Positions 1-10,589 are shown, numbered from the stretch's first letter. The stretch is 64,000 nt of DNA from Acanthosepion esculentum (GCA_964036315.1 OZ038509.1:33878999-33942998); one strand, 5' to 3'. A program made the numbers and translations. The notes: a model not told the origin generated them from the sequence alone.

Positions 1-668
1 TAGTGTTGTTATTAAACTGATTACGAAAGACGCTGTAGTTTTTCTCATACCTTTTATTTTCCAAAGCACATTCAGTCTCATCGAAGATCATATTCAGGAG
101 CGAATTGATAAGATAAAACATTCATGAAATTGATAATTGTCATTTTTTTATAAATTTGTATGAAACGCGCTCAAGTATAGGCATTTTAAAAATTAACTTT
201 AAGAATATGTAAGGGAGGTAACTTAATTGATATTTTTATTATTAATGTTTAAAATACTCAAACTGCAAATTAAAATAAACATGTACAATTTGAGTATCCA
301 AAACATTGCTTTTGTGGGCATTTTAAAACATTGTTACTATAGTCATAATTAATTTTATTCAGTGTTGCTTGATTTTTTTAATATAAAGCACTTCAAGAAT
401 TTGAATTTTGTTTTGTTTTTTACTTTCATGGTGGAGTATACTAATATCTAAAAAGTGAATGTGAACAGAAATGTTCTTTTAAATGTTGTGCAATGGAAGT
501 TGAATCCGATGTAAGATGGACGTATGTTCGAATCTTGCAGAGAGGCGCATCTATTTTTTAATAAGATTTGTATAATATTTACGTTGGTAGAAAAAAATAA
601 TTATGCTGTTACTAAATAAACGGAGCTTCTATACAAATATGGATATTTACTAAAATAATTTTTTGTGA
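1..668. other. AT-rich gene-free stretch
   Basis: No coding remnant was recognised. Positions about 318-445 (a block beginning GGCATTTTAAAACATTGTTA and including TATTCAGTGTTG) recur in diverged form at about 35180-35275, so part of this stretch is a dispersed repeat. A weak B-box-like string (GTTCGAATCTTGC, near 528) may be a decayed tRNA-derived SINE head, but no A box was found. Confidence 0.5.
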
Positions 669-670
669 TA

Positions 671-743
<73 letters not shown>
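669..743. repeat. (TA)n(TG)n microsatellite
   Basis: About 27 bp of alternating TA run directly into about 46 bp of alternating GT. Open frames across it encode only YIYI or HTHT and are not genes. Confidence 0.97.
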
Positions 744-744
<1 letters not shown>

Positions 745-1655
745 TCTCGAATAAAGCCAACACAATTCTGAAAACAGAAAGAGAAAAGACCTGAAAACCA
801 ACTTAGAGTAAAGTGCTCGAAACCTAGATTGTCTAGATCGAGCAAAAATCTCTTACTAACGTGACGAGTTTCACGATAATGAAATTTGGCATGAAGCTAT
901 ACATCAAAATATATGACTTTAAAGATATACAATGACATGCAAATTATACAATTACGTACAAATTATGCAGTTACATATAAATTATATTATTACCGGCAAA
1001 TTTTTAAATTATATGCAAATTATAAAGTTAAATTATACAATGGCATGCAAATATGTGAAGTTTTATATACGCATAAATACAGACACAAATACAACTATTT
1101 TACCAGTTTTATTTTCAATATCTTTAATATTTTTAATGGTTCTTCCTTTATCACCGCACACCTGGTCAATATATTAGTAGACTGTTAAATCTAATAGCAC
1201 CAATTCCGGTATTAAAGAAGCAACATTAAGAAAGTTAAATATTATTGTAAAAAGAGTGAAGAAATGAATACACAAATAATTTACAAAATATGTCTGAAAA
1301 TTTCATAGAATAGCTCTACTTTTTTCTCGTATTTAAATAGTAAATCTAAAAATAATCGGAAGAAACTGAAAAGAGCAGAAACGATACCTGTGAATGTGCA
1401 GCTGTTGTTTCAAATCTCACAGGAAGTTAATTTCTTTTTCTTCCTTTCCTTTTGAGATTTTGTTCAGTTTGGTAGAGCGGTTGAATAGTGGATCACCAAG
1501 GAAGATTTCATTAAAAGAAAAACAAAAACAAAAACAAAGACAAAACAAAAACAAAACAATACAGAAACAAACAATTTTCAGAAAGAACAAACCTCGTCGT
1601 GAAAATCTTTTTTAGAAATTATTTAAATTTAAGTTATCTCCTAAAAGCTTCTAAA
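744..1655. other. Gene-free AT-rich stretch with an A-rich simple repeat
   Basis: Nothing recognisable apart from a degenerate tandem motif (ATGCAAATTATAMAATT-like) at about 930-1050 and a CAAAAA-type simple repeat at about 1520-1570. The short open frames are AT-driven. Confidence 0.5.
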
Positions 1656-1659
1656 AACA

Positions 1660-2030
1660 AGCATACCATGAGGGAAAATAAAAGAAAATAATGGTAAGAA
1701 AAATAAATTGTGTATATAAAGAAAATAAGGAATATATAATTCAAATTATGTATTTAGTTACCGCCACTAATTCGCTGAAAAAACAGCATAACATGACGAA
1801 AAAAGATCCCAAACTTGATAAAAACAAAGTTTTATCGTCAAAATATGCTATTATTAAGAGAAAAGACCAAGGTATATTTTCATTATTTAATTAATTTTTG
1901 AATCCTTTCTAACACGTTCGAAATTTTGGATAAATGTCTTGTCTTTTTTCTGTCAGCAGGAAGCTCAAAGATTAGTATGGAAAATTTAGCACTTTGGCTG
2001 CCTCATTATTCAAACTAAAAAAACTCTCGG
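1660..2030 (+). repeat. Dispersed AT-rich repeat family R1, copy 1
   Basis: This block contains a TTATCGTCAAAATATGCTAT-like core followed by TTATTAAGAGAAAAGAC, a CGAAATTTTGG block and a GATTAGTATGG block. The same ordered blocks occur at about 6340-6570 (plus), 18430-18625 (minus) and 35640-35803 (minus). It has no coding capacity. The class is unknown; it is probably a non-autonomous element or a transposon untranslated region. Confidence 0.6.
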
Positions 2031-2229
2031 CACCAGGTTGCTCCTCCACTCCTACCGTTCATGAACAGAAATGCACACTGATTCATCCTCGGGGACATAC
2101 CCGACAGTTTAATGTCAGTCGACTGACAAGTAAGTCTGTCGTAGTGGATGCGATATTTACAGTAGCCCATATTAATTCATCAAGACAAAAAAAGTAAACC
2201 TACCTAGTGTAGCGTCGTGATTATTTTTT

Positions 2230-2737
2230 TTTTTATTTCCTTTGATATCTGGCGTTTACACATTTCTTTCCGGGTCCTGCCCAGGGACCTAAGGTTAGAA
2301 ATGGCATCATGACACTTTCAACTGCAAAAAAAAAAAAAAAAATTAAATAGATAAGGCCTTTCGTTAAGTGTGGGCTGTACTTGTCAGAACAATTTTTTGT
2401 ATCTCTTTGAGGCATGGACTTCCAGGGATCCCTTCAATCAGCCTACTGGAATCTTTTCCAACTAGTCCAAGGACTCCAACTACAACAGGGATTGTTGATG
2501 TTCCCATGTGCCACATTTTTGAGATTTCTATTTCAAGGTCCTTGTATTTTGACAGTTTTTCGAATATCTTCAAAGATACATTGCAGTCTGCAGGGACTGC
2601 CATATCAATAAGGAGGCACTTATTTTGTTTATGGTCTTTAATAAAAATGTCTGGGCGGTTGGCTTTGATTTTTCTGTCAGTGTGTATTGTGTAGTCCCAT
2701 AGAATTGTAACAGGTCCTATCTCCGTAACCGGGTCAG
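2230..2737 (-). pseudogene. LINE ORF2 C-terminal domain and 3' UTR, 5'-truncated (tandem copy 3)
   Basis: Reading the minus strand, the frame gives TILWDYTIHTDRKIKANRPD, then CLLIDMAVPADCN, KLSKYKDLEIEISKMWH and IPVVVGVLGLV. This is the conserved C-terminal region of a non-LTR retrotransposon polyprotein that is common in aquatic invertebrates. The RPD...LLID spacing resembles a PD-(D/E)XK nuclease core, which is inference. The frame ends near IQKIVLTSTAHT and is followed by a 3' UTR and an A-rich end at about 2230. The reverse transcriptase is absent, so it is a dead 5'-truncated copy. The first 35 or so codons of the longest open frame come from the 3' UTR of the neighbouring copy, not from this protein. 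Confidence 0.85.
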
Positions 2738-2905
2738 GGTATTTCCTTTGATTTCTTTTGTATATGCATTTACTTCCGGGTCCCAAACAGAGACCAAAGG
2801 TCATACATAGCATCAGGATATTTTCCATTAAACATTTCTGTAAAAAAACACACACATTTTATATTTTGCACAAAGTGTGAGCTGTAATTGTGAGAACATT
2901 TTTGT
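2738..2905 (-). mobile_element. LINE 3' end, 5'-truncated (tandem copy 2)
   Basis: This segment is a diverged duplicate of the 3' UTR at 2233-2400: both carry an ATTTCCTTTGAT...GGGTCC...GACC block and a TGTGAGAACA/TGTCAGAACA block in the same order. It retains only the last dozen or so codons (KNVLTITAHTL-like) and the UTR. It lies in the same orientation as, and directly upstream of, the copy at 2230-2737. Confidence 0.75.
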
Positions 2906-3200
2906 ATTATTATTGTTATTATTATTATTATTATTATTATTTGTGTATGTTATGTTTCCTGCTTTGTCTCCTGTAGAGCCGAGTCCAAACTATGGTTCTT
3001 AGTCCCTATAGGAAACTTGGTGTTTAATTGATAGCACTTTTCTTAGCATATGTGATATTCCTAGTAAGACCATCTTCTGGGTAACTGTTGATGTTATCTG
3101 GGACACTGTTAGTAAAATTGTCAATTCTTTTTCTCACGAGGCCCAGTGAACCGATTACTATTGGTACAGTCTTTATTCCTGTTAATCTTGACCTCCATTA
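2906..3200 (-). mobile_element. LINE 3' end with (TAA)n tail (tandem copy 1)
   Basis: On the minus strand one frame reads GIKTVPIVIGSLGLVRKRID, and after a frameshift QKMVLLGISHMLRKVLSIK. These match the terminal motifs of the same LINE C-terminal domain (compare IPVVVGVLGLV at 2.5 kb). The element ends in a (TAA)n tail at about 2906-2942, typical of several LINE clades. A second (TTA)n tract at 3202-3244 abuts its 5' truncation point and may be the tail of another copy or a target-site repeat. Confidence 0.8.

Positions 3201-3201
<1 letters not shown>

Positions 3202-3244
<43 letters not shown>
3202..3244. repeat. (TTA)n trinucleotide repeat
   Basis: About 14 uninterrupted TTA units abut the LINE fragment at 2906-3200. 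Confidence 0.95.
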
Positions 3245-3514
3245 GCCAGTAAAATTACGTAACAAGGTCCCGGCGATGCTCCCTTTAAGTGTTTTATTGC
3301 TGCAATTATTTTCTATATAGTGATTTATTGGTATATTTTCAACTTGATTTTTTATTTATTTATTAATGGTTCCCGATATAACAAAGTGATTTATAAGTTT
3401 TTTGTAATGTATTGATTATTTGCTTTTAATTGTTACATCGAGAAATATGTTGAAAAATGTTTCCCTTAATATGCCCCCTTGAATATTGGTGCGACTGATA
3501 CGTATATGCTGTCA

Positions 3515-3516
<2 letters not shown>

Positions 3517-3551
<35 letters not shown>
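3517..3551. repeat. (TA)n microsatellite
   Basis: Pure alternating AT of about 34 bp. The flanks at 3246-3516 hold nothing recognisable. Confidence 0.97.
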
Positions 3552-3554
<3 letters not shown>

Positions 3555-3632
3555 AAGTAATGAAGAGTTTGGTAATCCGTGTGGATAAAGAGGATGTAAT
3601 TCAGAGAGCTCATTGTAACACAAAAGGAAATA

Positions 3633-3702
3633 TTAATTAAATAATTAAGGGAGACAACCTTAAGTTTCCATAAGGTTGTCTCTTTCTTAATTATTTAATT
3701 AA
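3633..3702. repeat. 30-bp-arm hairpin
   Basis: The arm at 3633-3662 (ending AAGGGAGACAACCTTA) is the near-perfect reverse complement of 3671-3702 (beginning TAAGGTTGTCTC), with an 8-nt loop. The arms differ by a 2-nt indel. It could be a miniature inverted-repeat element or a snapback duplication. A partial third copy of the arm (ATTGTCTCTTTTAAATATTTAATTAATTA) follows at about 3708. Confidence 0.85.
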
Positions 3703-3762
3703 TTATTATTGTCTCTTTTAAATATTTAATTAATTATTTACTTAATTATTCTTTCTTAATTA

Positions 3763-3767
<5 letters not shown>

Positions 3768-3810
<43 letters not shown>
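3768..3810. repeat. (TA)n microsatellite abutting a MITE
   Basis: Alternating AT ends exactly at the TA that serves as the left target duplication of the MITE at 3812. Confidence 0.95.
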
Positions 3811-3811
<1 letters not shown>

Positions 3812-3814
<3 letters not shown>

Positions 3815-3979
3815 TGTAACCCGGATATAAGAGAGTTGTCTCTTATATCCTTTTTTCTCTTATATCCGGGTTTGGTCTATTTTGTTTTATTAACACAGGC
3901 TCTAATTTGGGACCAGATAAAATCTCTCTTATATCCGTGTTTCTCTTATATCCGGGTCTCTTATATCCGGGTTACACTG
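3812..3979 (-). mobile_element. TA-flanked MITE, CAGTGTAACCCGG family, copy 1
   Basis: Both ends are CAGTGTAACCCGGATATAAG in inverted orientation and are flanked by TA (3810-3811 and 3980-3981), as expected for Tc1/mariner/pogo superfamily insertion. The terminal motif CCCGGATATAAGAGA is repeated several times internally in both orientations. The interior carries CCAAATTAGAGCCTGTGTTAA (minus orientation), shared with the copies at 39035 and 42419. The length is 168 bp and there is no transposase. Open frames spanning it are conserved only because the DNA is. Confidence 0.9.
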
Positions 3980-4024
3980 TATCTGTATGTGTGTGTGCGC
4001 GTGTGTGTTTGTGTGTGCGTGTAT

Positions 4025-4154
4025 GAATAAAAGACAAGAGGAAAACTGTTCTGAGCCGACGTATTTCGTCCTCCGAGGGACATTAGCCTTGTTAAAATCC
4101 CTCGGAGGACGGAATGCGTCGGCTTTGAACTGTTTCCCTCTCGTATTTTTATTC
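4025..4154. repeat. Palindromic repeat, GTCCTC family, head-to-head
   Basis: The arm 4025-4080 (GAATAAAAGACAAGAGG ... GTCCTCCGAGGGA) is the reverse complement of 4098-4154 with few mismatches, around a 17-nt spacer. The same sequence, in single orientation, heads the repeats at 5545-5800, 12235-12600 and 46735-47095. The homology continues outward to about 4200, so two copies of that family's head meet here. Confidence 0.85.
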
Positions 4155-4231
4155 ATTTTGTTTCCTGACAGATAAACTCTATCTGAAAATAATTTACACA
4201 CATATATATATATGTGTGTGCGCGCGTGTGT

Positions 4232-4330
4232 GTGGATGTATGTGTGCGTTGTAAAAATTCAGATATAAATGAAAATATACCTGTAAATAGGACAGTATGA
4301 ATAAAGACGAAATGAAATCTTTACTGACAC
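4232..4330 (+). repeat. GTCCTC-family repeat, partial head
   Basis: The block AGATATAAATGAAAATATACC through GACAGTATGAATAAAGACGAA aligns with 12245-12305 (AGATATAACTAAAATATATAAC ... GACAATATGAACAAGACAAA). The diagnostic GTCCTC core is missing. As in the other copies, it follows a (TA)n(TG)n tract, at 4198-4231. Confidence 0.6.
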
Positions 4331-4428
4331 TCTGCAACAGATTAAATTTTGAAGAATTATAGGATTTTCTTTAAAGGCGCTAAGAATCTACAGCTCCTAA
4401 TATTTGCCTGACAAAGAATTAAACCTAG

Positions 4429-4554
4429 AAGACGGCCACATTACGTTGAAACACCGGTTCCTGTACGATCAGCGATGTTAATTAACATTGATCCTGGCCA
4501 CTACCTAGATGGGTGCCCGCTTGAGAATGCCAGGTGCTATGAACTTGGTTGCGT
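4429..4554 (+). pseudogene. 5S rRNA-like sequence
   Basis: The region aligns end to end with animal 5S rRNA: GACGGCCACATTACGTTGAA (5' domain), ACCGGTTCCTGTACGATCAGCGATGTTAA (A-box zone), then TAGATGGGTGCCCGC and GAGAATGCCAGGTGCTATG (box C and 3' domain). Substitutions fall in stems (for example an ATTAAC insertion-like change after GATGTTAA), so it is not a functional gene. Because a tRNA-like segment follows directly, it is probably the 5S-derived head of a SINE rather than an isolated 5S pseudogene. Confidence 0.85.
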
Positions 4555-4640
4555 TGGCGGTGTAATGGATAATCGCTCAAAACTGTTAATTGGAGAGATA
4601 AGTTCTAATTCTTTATATTTACTTATAGCCGAAAAATATT
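4555..4640 (+). repeat. tRNA-like SINE segment following the 5S-like head
   Basis: GGCGGTGTAATGGATAATCG resembles a tRNA A box, and AGTTCTAATTC about 45 nt on resembles a degraded B box. The block aligns with the tRNA-like part of the SINEs at 57197-57260 and 10161-10225. The order 5S-like then tRNA-like matches the copy at 57126. Decay makes the boundary uncertain. Confidence 0.5.
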
Positions 4641-5540
4641 TCCTGGCTTTAAATAACCTGCAAAGAGTTGACAAAGCATTAGAAAGCGAATCAATCAGTT
4701 AAAACAATTACAGGACATTCAATATCTTCACTATTCCATCCATAACGCTAAGAGAAACGGCGTTTAGTATATATAACTACAAAAAGATATTGGTATTATT
4801 AAGGACAATGACACCAACACCAACAACAATGGCAATAAACTACATAAAAACAGTTACATCATACTGCCTATTAACTCCTTAACATCTATTATCCAAAACA
4901 ATTTATCCAATATTAACAATATCAAAATAATTATAACCATAACCAAAATTATTATGAATATGAGCAGAAACAAAAATGCCCATAACAACAATAATTCTGA
5001 AGCAGGTAAAATAAACGTCACAACTCTTTCTTACAATATATTGGGGAAACTTGCAGAAATTTATTAAAAAAAGTATCTATAAACAAAAAAAAAGATCTTA
5101 TACATAAGAATTTATCAAATGCATTAGTCATACAGACTTAAACTTAGATCATCAGCGAAGGTTCACTGACCGTCCGAGCTGCTGCTGCTGATTCGTTTGA
5201 AGTCACCGACACATGCTTCTTTCTGCACGCGCTAGTGGGGTAAGAAAAAGCGACATCTACTCTTTTGTGTTTGAACGGCTGATTTTGAAAGTCGAAATCT
5301 GTGGATTGTTATAAATTTTTTTCTTCAAAGTAGGTTCGAGAAAATTAAGGTTTTAGTTTTCTCTGATTGGTCAAATATTTCACATAGTAATGTTAATTTT
5401 TTAACCAATGGGTACTTTGATTTAAACAGTGTTTGTTGCAATGTGGAATCTCTTTGGCATACTTGCAAATATTACCTGGGTTATTCGGTTGAAAATAAAG
5501 TTTGGGCGTGTTTCATATGTTATGTACGTGGGTATGTAAT
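4641..5540. other. Gene-free stretch
   Basis: No protein remnant or known repeat was recognised. A GC-richer patch at about 5155-5300 (with CTGCTGCTGCTG) stands out against the AT-rich background and may be another dispersed repeat. Confidence 0.4.
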
Positions 5541-5544
5541 TATG

Positions 5545-5800
5545 TTGTACTTATTTACTATATACTCACTTTCGTTTATTAGACATTAAATTACATCACT
5601 TAGCTCCAGCCATACTTCCTCTTATTTTTCACAGATAGCCTGATGAATATTTTATGAACATTCTTAAATTTTGCAGATCTAACGATATTTTGGCTTCTGT
5701 TTATAAATACATTTTGCAAAATAACATCCTTATATTTTCATTGATGAAGTCCATCAGAGGACAAAACGCGTCGGTAAAGAAAAATTTTCCCATTTTATTT
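5545..5800 (-). repeat. GTCCTC-family repeat, minus copy
   Basis: On the minus strand it begins CGACGCGTTTTGTCCTCTGA and continues through ATTTTGCAAAATG, a GCTAAGTGATGTAATTTAA block and AAACGAAAGTGAGTA. The same ordered blocks, including GCTAAGTGATGTAATTTAA, occur at 12300-12530 on the plus strand. It is about 250 bp, with no coding capacity. Family class is unknown. Confidence 0.75.
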
Positions 5801-6335
5801 TATTTTTTGTTTTTATTTATGTAAGAGAAATAAACAAAACGATATAGAGAAATTAAAAGTTCTGGATACAGACGCATCATCTGAGTTGAAAAGAAACCGC
5901 GTCTTTGCTAAACAATTCCAATTCCCTTGCTCCTTCAGTATCTAAATAACATTGCCATTATGCACTTGATCGACCTCTCTTACACAATTCCGCTGATCAT
6001 AGATCTTAACCCTTTGCTCCATCATCTGACAACTTCATGAAATTCGCATAATCAGGATTTGGGGCCGTCGCTACCAGGCACAATGGTCGCCAATCATTTT
6101 CACTGGGGGACCACTTCCGAAGAGTCAATTTCACGCTTGAAAATTTTATGAATTGTTTAGTAGTAAGAGCTAACGTAATATATTGTTTCTTCTTTCATAA
6201 TACTGGCTAAAATTATTATGGAATGCATCTGAAGAAATATCTATCTATCATATATATATATGGAAATGAACTGAGAAGAGATAAATATGAATTTTATAAA
6301 TTGATCTATATTATGTAGATAAATATAGGTACCTT
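5801..6335. other. Gene-free stretch
   Basis: No recognised element. A GC-richer patch at 6060-6130 has no identifiable origin. Confidence 0.4.
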
Positions 6336-6339
6336 CAAA

Positions 6340-6570
6340 GATTTGCTAAAAGATGAGCATACATGAGGAAAAGATGCCGAGAACTAAATATTTTTGTGTT
6401 ATTATTAAGAGGAAAGACTAACGGAGTATTATATAAAAATTAATTTTTTTAATACTTTTTCGAACATAAAAACTTTTGGTAAAAAATCTTTTTTTTCTTG
6501 CGTCAAAGGGGGGATATAAATTAGTATGGTAAACATTAGCGTCTTTTGGTTTGAAAAACACATTACTTTA
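6340..6570 (+). repeat. Dispersed AT-rich repeat family R1, copy 2
   Basis: It shares TGTTATTATTAAGAGGAAAGAC, CTTTTGGTAAAAAATC and CTTGCGTCA blocks with the minus-strand copy at 18430-18625 and GATTAGTATGG-like blocks with 1660-2030. Confidence 0.65.
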
Positions 6571-7900
6571 GAAATTATTGCAAAAACCAGATAATTGTTG
6601 TATTTTAATGAAACTTTCAGGACTTATTCACAGATGAATGAAATGTAAACTCCTTGTGATACAATTTTTTTCTGTAAACAGAACTTGATTACTAATAAGA
6701 CAAGAGTCATTTTTTTCATATCGAAGTGTTTACATTTGGTCAAAAGTCAAAGAAGTGGCCGATTATTTAATTTGCTGATGGATGATTTTTCTTTCAGATT
6801 TCGATACATTTTGTCAGCTTTGACAAATCTCCAAAAGAAAAGTTTGGAAGTAGAAGGAAGCAGAGAATAAGAAATTAAAAATAAAAACACTTGTTTTACA
6901 TGTATACTTAACGTTTAACGATATTAGAAGCACCTCTGTTTATAAACAACAGGCCTATTGAAAACAGCACTATTTTCGGACAGGGCCAAGGCATTTTGGC
7001 TGTATTCGGTAATTAAAAAAAATATCTAATAAGAATAAAAATAATACTCTCACACAAAACAAAATAGGAAACAAAACAAAAATATACTAAAAATTGTTGT
7101 TACAATGAAAATTACCAATTCTCTTGAAAATGGTTAAAGTATTAGTCGGAAGCGCTCTGTACACACTTTGTCCATAACAAAGAAAAAAAATGTAAGGACA
7201 CAAGAAAAACTGAATGAGAAAACTTACAAAATATTCCTTTTCTAATATATTCAAAGAAACATGCCAGTATGGTCAAACATATAATGTATTTATACGTGGC
7301 TGTCAGTGTTGTATGTTGTACAACAAAAGAAAGTCTGTGTTCAAATCCAAGGAAATCACCTTTCTATAATAGGATAAAAAGCCTTTGTTATTCTAAAATC
7401 GGACTAAGTAACGCCTGTCCTTGATATTTTAGCGGCTTAAAAGGAAGTTTGTGGAACTTTTTCTTGATTCAAGCTATTTTCTATTAAAAGAATAATAAAC
7501 ATGCATTATTATCAAAGATATTCTTATACAGATATGTACATACGTAACACTAATTTGAGAGAGAAATTATAACATATGTATACAACAACCAGTGTAAAAG
7601 TAGTGAAAAGAGACAAAGTCTTCCCCAAAAGGAAAAGAGTATGTCGGTGGTGTTCATTATGAGACTATCTTGTTTTCTCTCTTGCTATGAGCTTGTGACA
7701 GCCGACTTTACAGCGGTCTACGTAGCAACTGGCGTGGGTAGACAGGTCTTGCCTCTCCGGCGTGCTAAATATCAACTGACTCTCGACACTATGAATCGAT
7801 GCCACTTATTGATCATCACATGAGCCTCGGGAGTTCGTCTCAACCAAAATCGCGCTTTACAAAAGTAAACATAAATGTGATAAACACATTTGTTTATATA
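6571..7900. other. Gene-free stretch
   Basis: No transposon or gene was recognised. The 60-codon open frame at 7641-7823 lies in a GC-richer patch but has no recognisable domain, no good start context and no neighbouring exon-like frame. Confidence 0.45.
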
Positions 7901-7902
7901 TA

Positions 7903-9118
7903 CGAGAGTCGGCTGAAAAGTTAATAATAACTAATAATGGGAATGTAATCATGGAATGTGATAAATGGAATTTATTCTTCAACATAGTACCCCCTTGTCG
8001 TCCACACACTTCTTCCATCGGTGTTGTAGTTCTTGGATCCCATTGGTGAAGAAGCCTTTATCCTGTTGGTAAAAATCAATTAACATCAGAATTGATGTCA
8101 TCATCACTGCGATACTGATTCTCAGCTAAATGTTTTTTTCCTGTTAAAGAACAGACGATAGTCAGATGAGGACAAATCAGAAGAATATGAAGGGTGATCA
8201 ACCAATAGTCACACACAGCAGCCATTGAAACAAAGTATTTGTGTGCTGGAGTATTGTTCCGATTAAAGTTTTTCTGGGCATTTGGTTTTAGTAGCCTTTC
8301 GTAACTCCCACAGTAAATTATCATAGTACTCTCCATTGATGTGGTAGCCATTTTGAAGATAGTTAATAAACACAATAAACACAATAAAACTGGGGATGAA
8401 ATGACATTGGCCTTCTTTGGAGGAGGAGAACTGGGCTATTTCTATTGCATGGATTGCCTCTTTGTCTCTGGCTCAAAGTGATGAACTCAAACACATAATG
8501 GGTTACGAAACGCTGAAGGAAACCAGCTGTAACTACCTCAAACAATGTCAGATATTTCTGTGATGTGATCAATCTGGTGGGCTTTTGATCAGGTTTCAGA
8601 AGACGTGGCACCTACTGAGGAGAAACCTTCGTCATGCCAAGTTCATTGTGCAGAATATTTTCAACTCTCTCACGGGATATATTACTCGCACTATTTAAGT
8701 TATAGTTAAGCACCTGTCATCCATCACAATGTGGTGAATATAATCACTGTTTTCCCCGGTGGTGGCAGTTACAAGACGTCCAGACCTTGGGTCAGCACGA
8801 AACTCTCCTATCCCTTCCAGATTTAAGTTGCTCAATATTTCGCTGTTGATAAAACTAGAGCGTCATTCCTTAATGTAGCAATCATAGCATAGATGATCTT
8901 GGGAGCTAAACCCTTTTCTGCAGATACTTGATAATACCACAATGCCAAATTTTGTCCATTTTCAAAAGAAATCGCTACTACATTTGAAGTCTTCTTTGAA
9001 CAGTCAGATGTCAGTTTACCTGGAAAGAAACAATGCTTAAGAGTTGAAATTAATGTATGTAAGATTTCATGGCTCTAACATCACTTCTTCGTAGTCAGCT
9101 TATGAACTTTTTTCCTTG
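7903..9118 (-). mobile_element. Complete but inactive mariner element
   Basis: The element is 1216 bp, flanked by TA on both sides (7901-7902 and 9119-9120). The left end CGAGAGTCGGCTGAAAAGTT matches the inverted right end CAAGGAAAAAAGTTCATAAG over the AAAGTT core, with decay outside it. The interior is a mariner transposase in minus orientation (next entry). The TA target duplications are intact, so this is a single insertion that decayed in place. Confidence 0.85.
7972..8959 (-). pseudogene. Mariner transposase relic (D,D34D type)
   Basis: The minus-strand start is MDKIWHCGIIKYLQ at 8959. Downstream frames give RADPRSGRLVTATT, SRERVENILHNELGMTKVS, PRLLKPDQKPTRLITSQ, NTPAHKYFVSMAAVCDY, KKHLAENQYRSDDDI and the C-terminus GIQELQHRWKKCVDDKG, ending at a stop near 7972. 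These are the ordered landmarks of mariner transposases of the type fused in vertebrate SETMAR. Family members are about 345 residues, and the span here fits that. The frame is interrupted several times and the catalytic WVHHFEPETK and FHQDNAPAH regions are altered, so it cannot encode an active enzyme. Confidence 0.88.
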
Positions 9119-9120
9119 TA

Positions 9121-10028
9121 TAATATATATATATTGTGAAAATTCTGTATACAATAGAATAGACTGTCAAACTAGGGATTTTCTTACACCTATCTGAAAT
9201 TAGTTCATTTCTTTTATTTGATTATTGCTGAATTTCCATTTTCTTCCGTTTATGATTCTTGAAAATTCCAATTATTCAAACGTACGTATCTTGTTTTTCT
9301 TTCTGAAGCTCACTTCTCCAAGACGAACGCCTACATTTTTTCAAATATATTGTACACTTCTAAACTGTCGTTCACTCTCTTTCCCACGCACATATACCAT
9401 GACTCCGCTGAAAGTCACATACACTCGAATAAACGCAGACATACATGTCTGTATGTTTACAAATATACACTCATAATCTTTTGTCTCGCTGACATATTTA
9501 CTTCTACCTACCATGTTGCGTCATTTTCTGTACAGATCGATTATAAACTGTCGTTTTAGGTTTTCTTATAGACAACTTAGTAATTGCACGGAAATTCAGG
9601 TTACAGTTGAAAACATTAAGTTGTTTTCTTCCGCTTCCGCTTCCGTTTCGATGTCTGCTAACTGATGATCGCATATACTTCAGTGATTTCAGTAAAAGAG
9701 AGATGTTTCTTTATTATATCTTATTTTTTAATTTTCAGAAGATGATGTCGCACTGCCACATGGTGCTTTGATTGATGTTTCGTTGCTTATCGGCGCCAAT
9801 AATTGAAAAAGAGGCAATGATAGAAAAAAAAATGGTTGATATGTCCTATGTTAAATGGACGTTTTATGAAAAATTTAAGGCATGACCATAAGATCAAAGA
9901 TAGCCATATTGAATCGGACACTTGTGCTGGGAAAGATTTTAAAAAGTATTTTTATATAAGGACACATGCAAAGGCTATCACAACAAACGATACGTATTCA
10001 TATTATCCATCTACAAATATACGAAGTG
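9121..10028. other. Gene-free stretch
   Basis: Nothing recognisable; a short (TA)n tract at 9121-9134 abuts the right end of the mariner element. Confidence 0.5.

Positions 10029-10548
<520 letters not shown>

Positions 10549-10586
<38 letters not shown>
10549..10586. repeat. (TA)n microsatellite at the SINE 3' end
   Basis: Pure TA directly follows GAGAGTCGAG, the apparent end of the SINE body. Confidence 0.95.

Positions 10587-10589
<3 letters not shown>

Noticed and set aside
2368..2694. 108-codon plus-strand frame
   Set aside because: Shadow of the minus-strand LINE C-terminal domain, which carries the recognisable motifs.
4429..4554. Functional 5S rRNA gene
   Set aside because: Several stem-breaking changes and an isolated copy followed by a tRNA-like segment; 5S genes are normally in near-identical arrays.
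7641..7823. Possible small host gene in a GC-richer patch
   Set aside because: Sixty codons, no domain, no promoter or neighbouring exon evidence.
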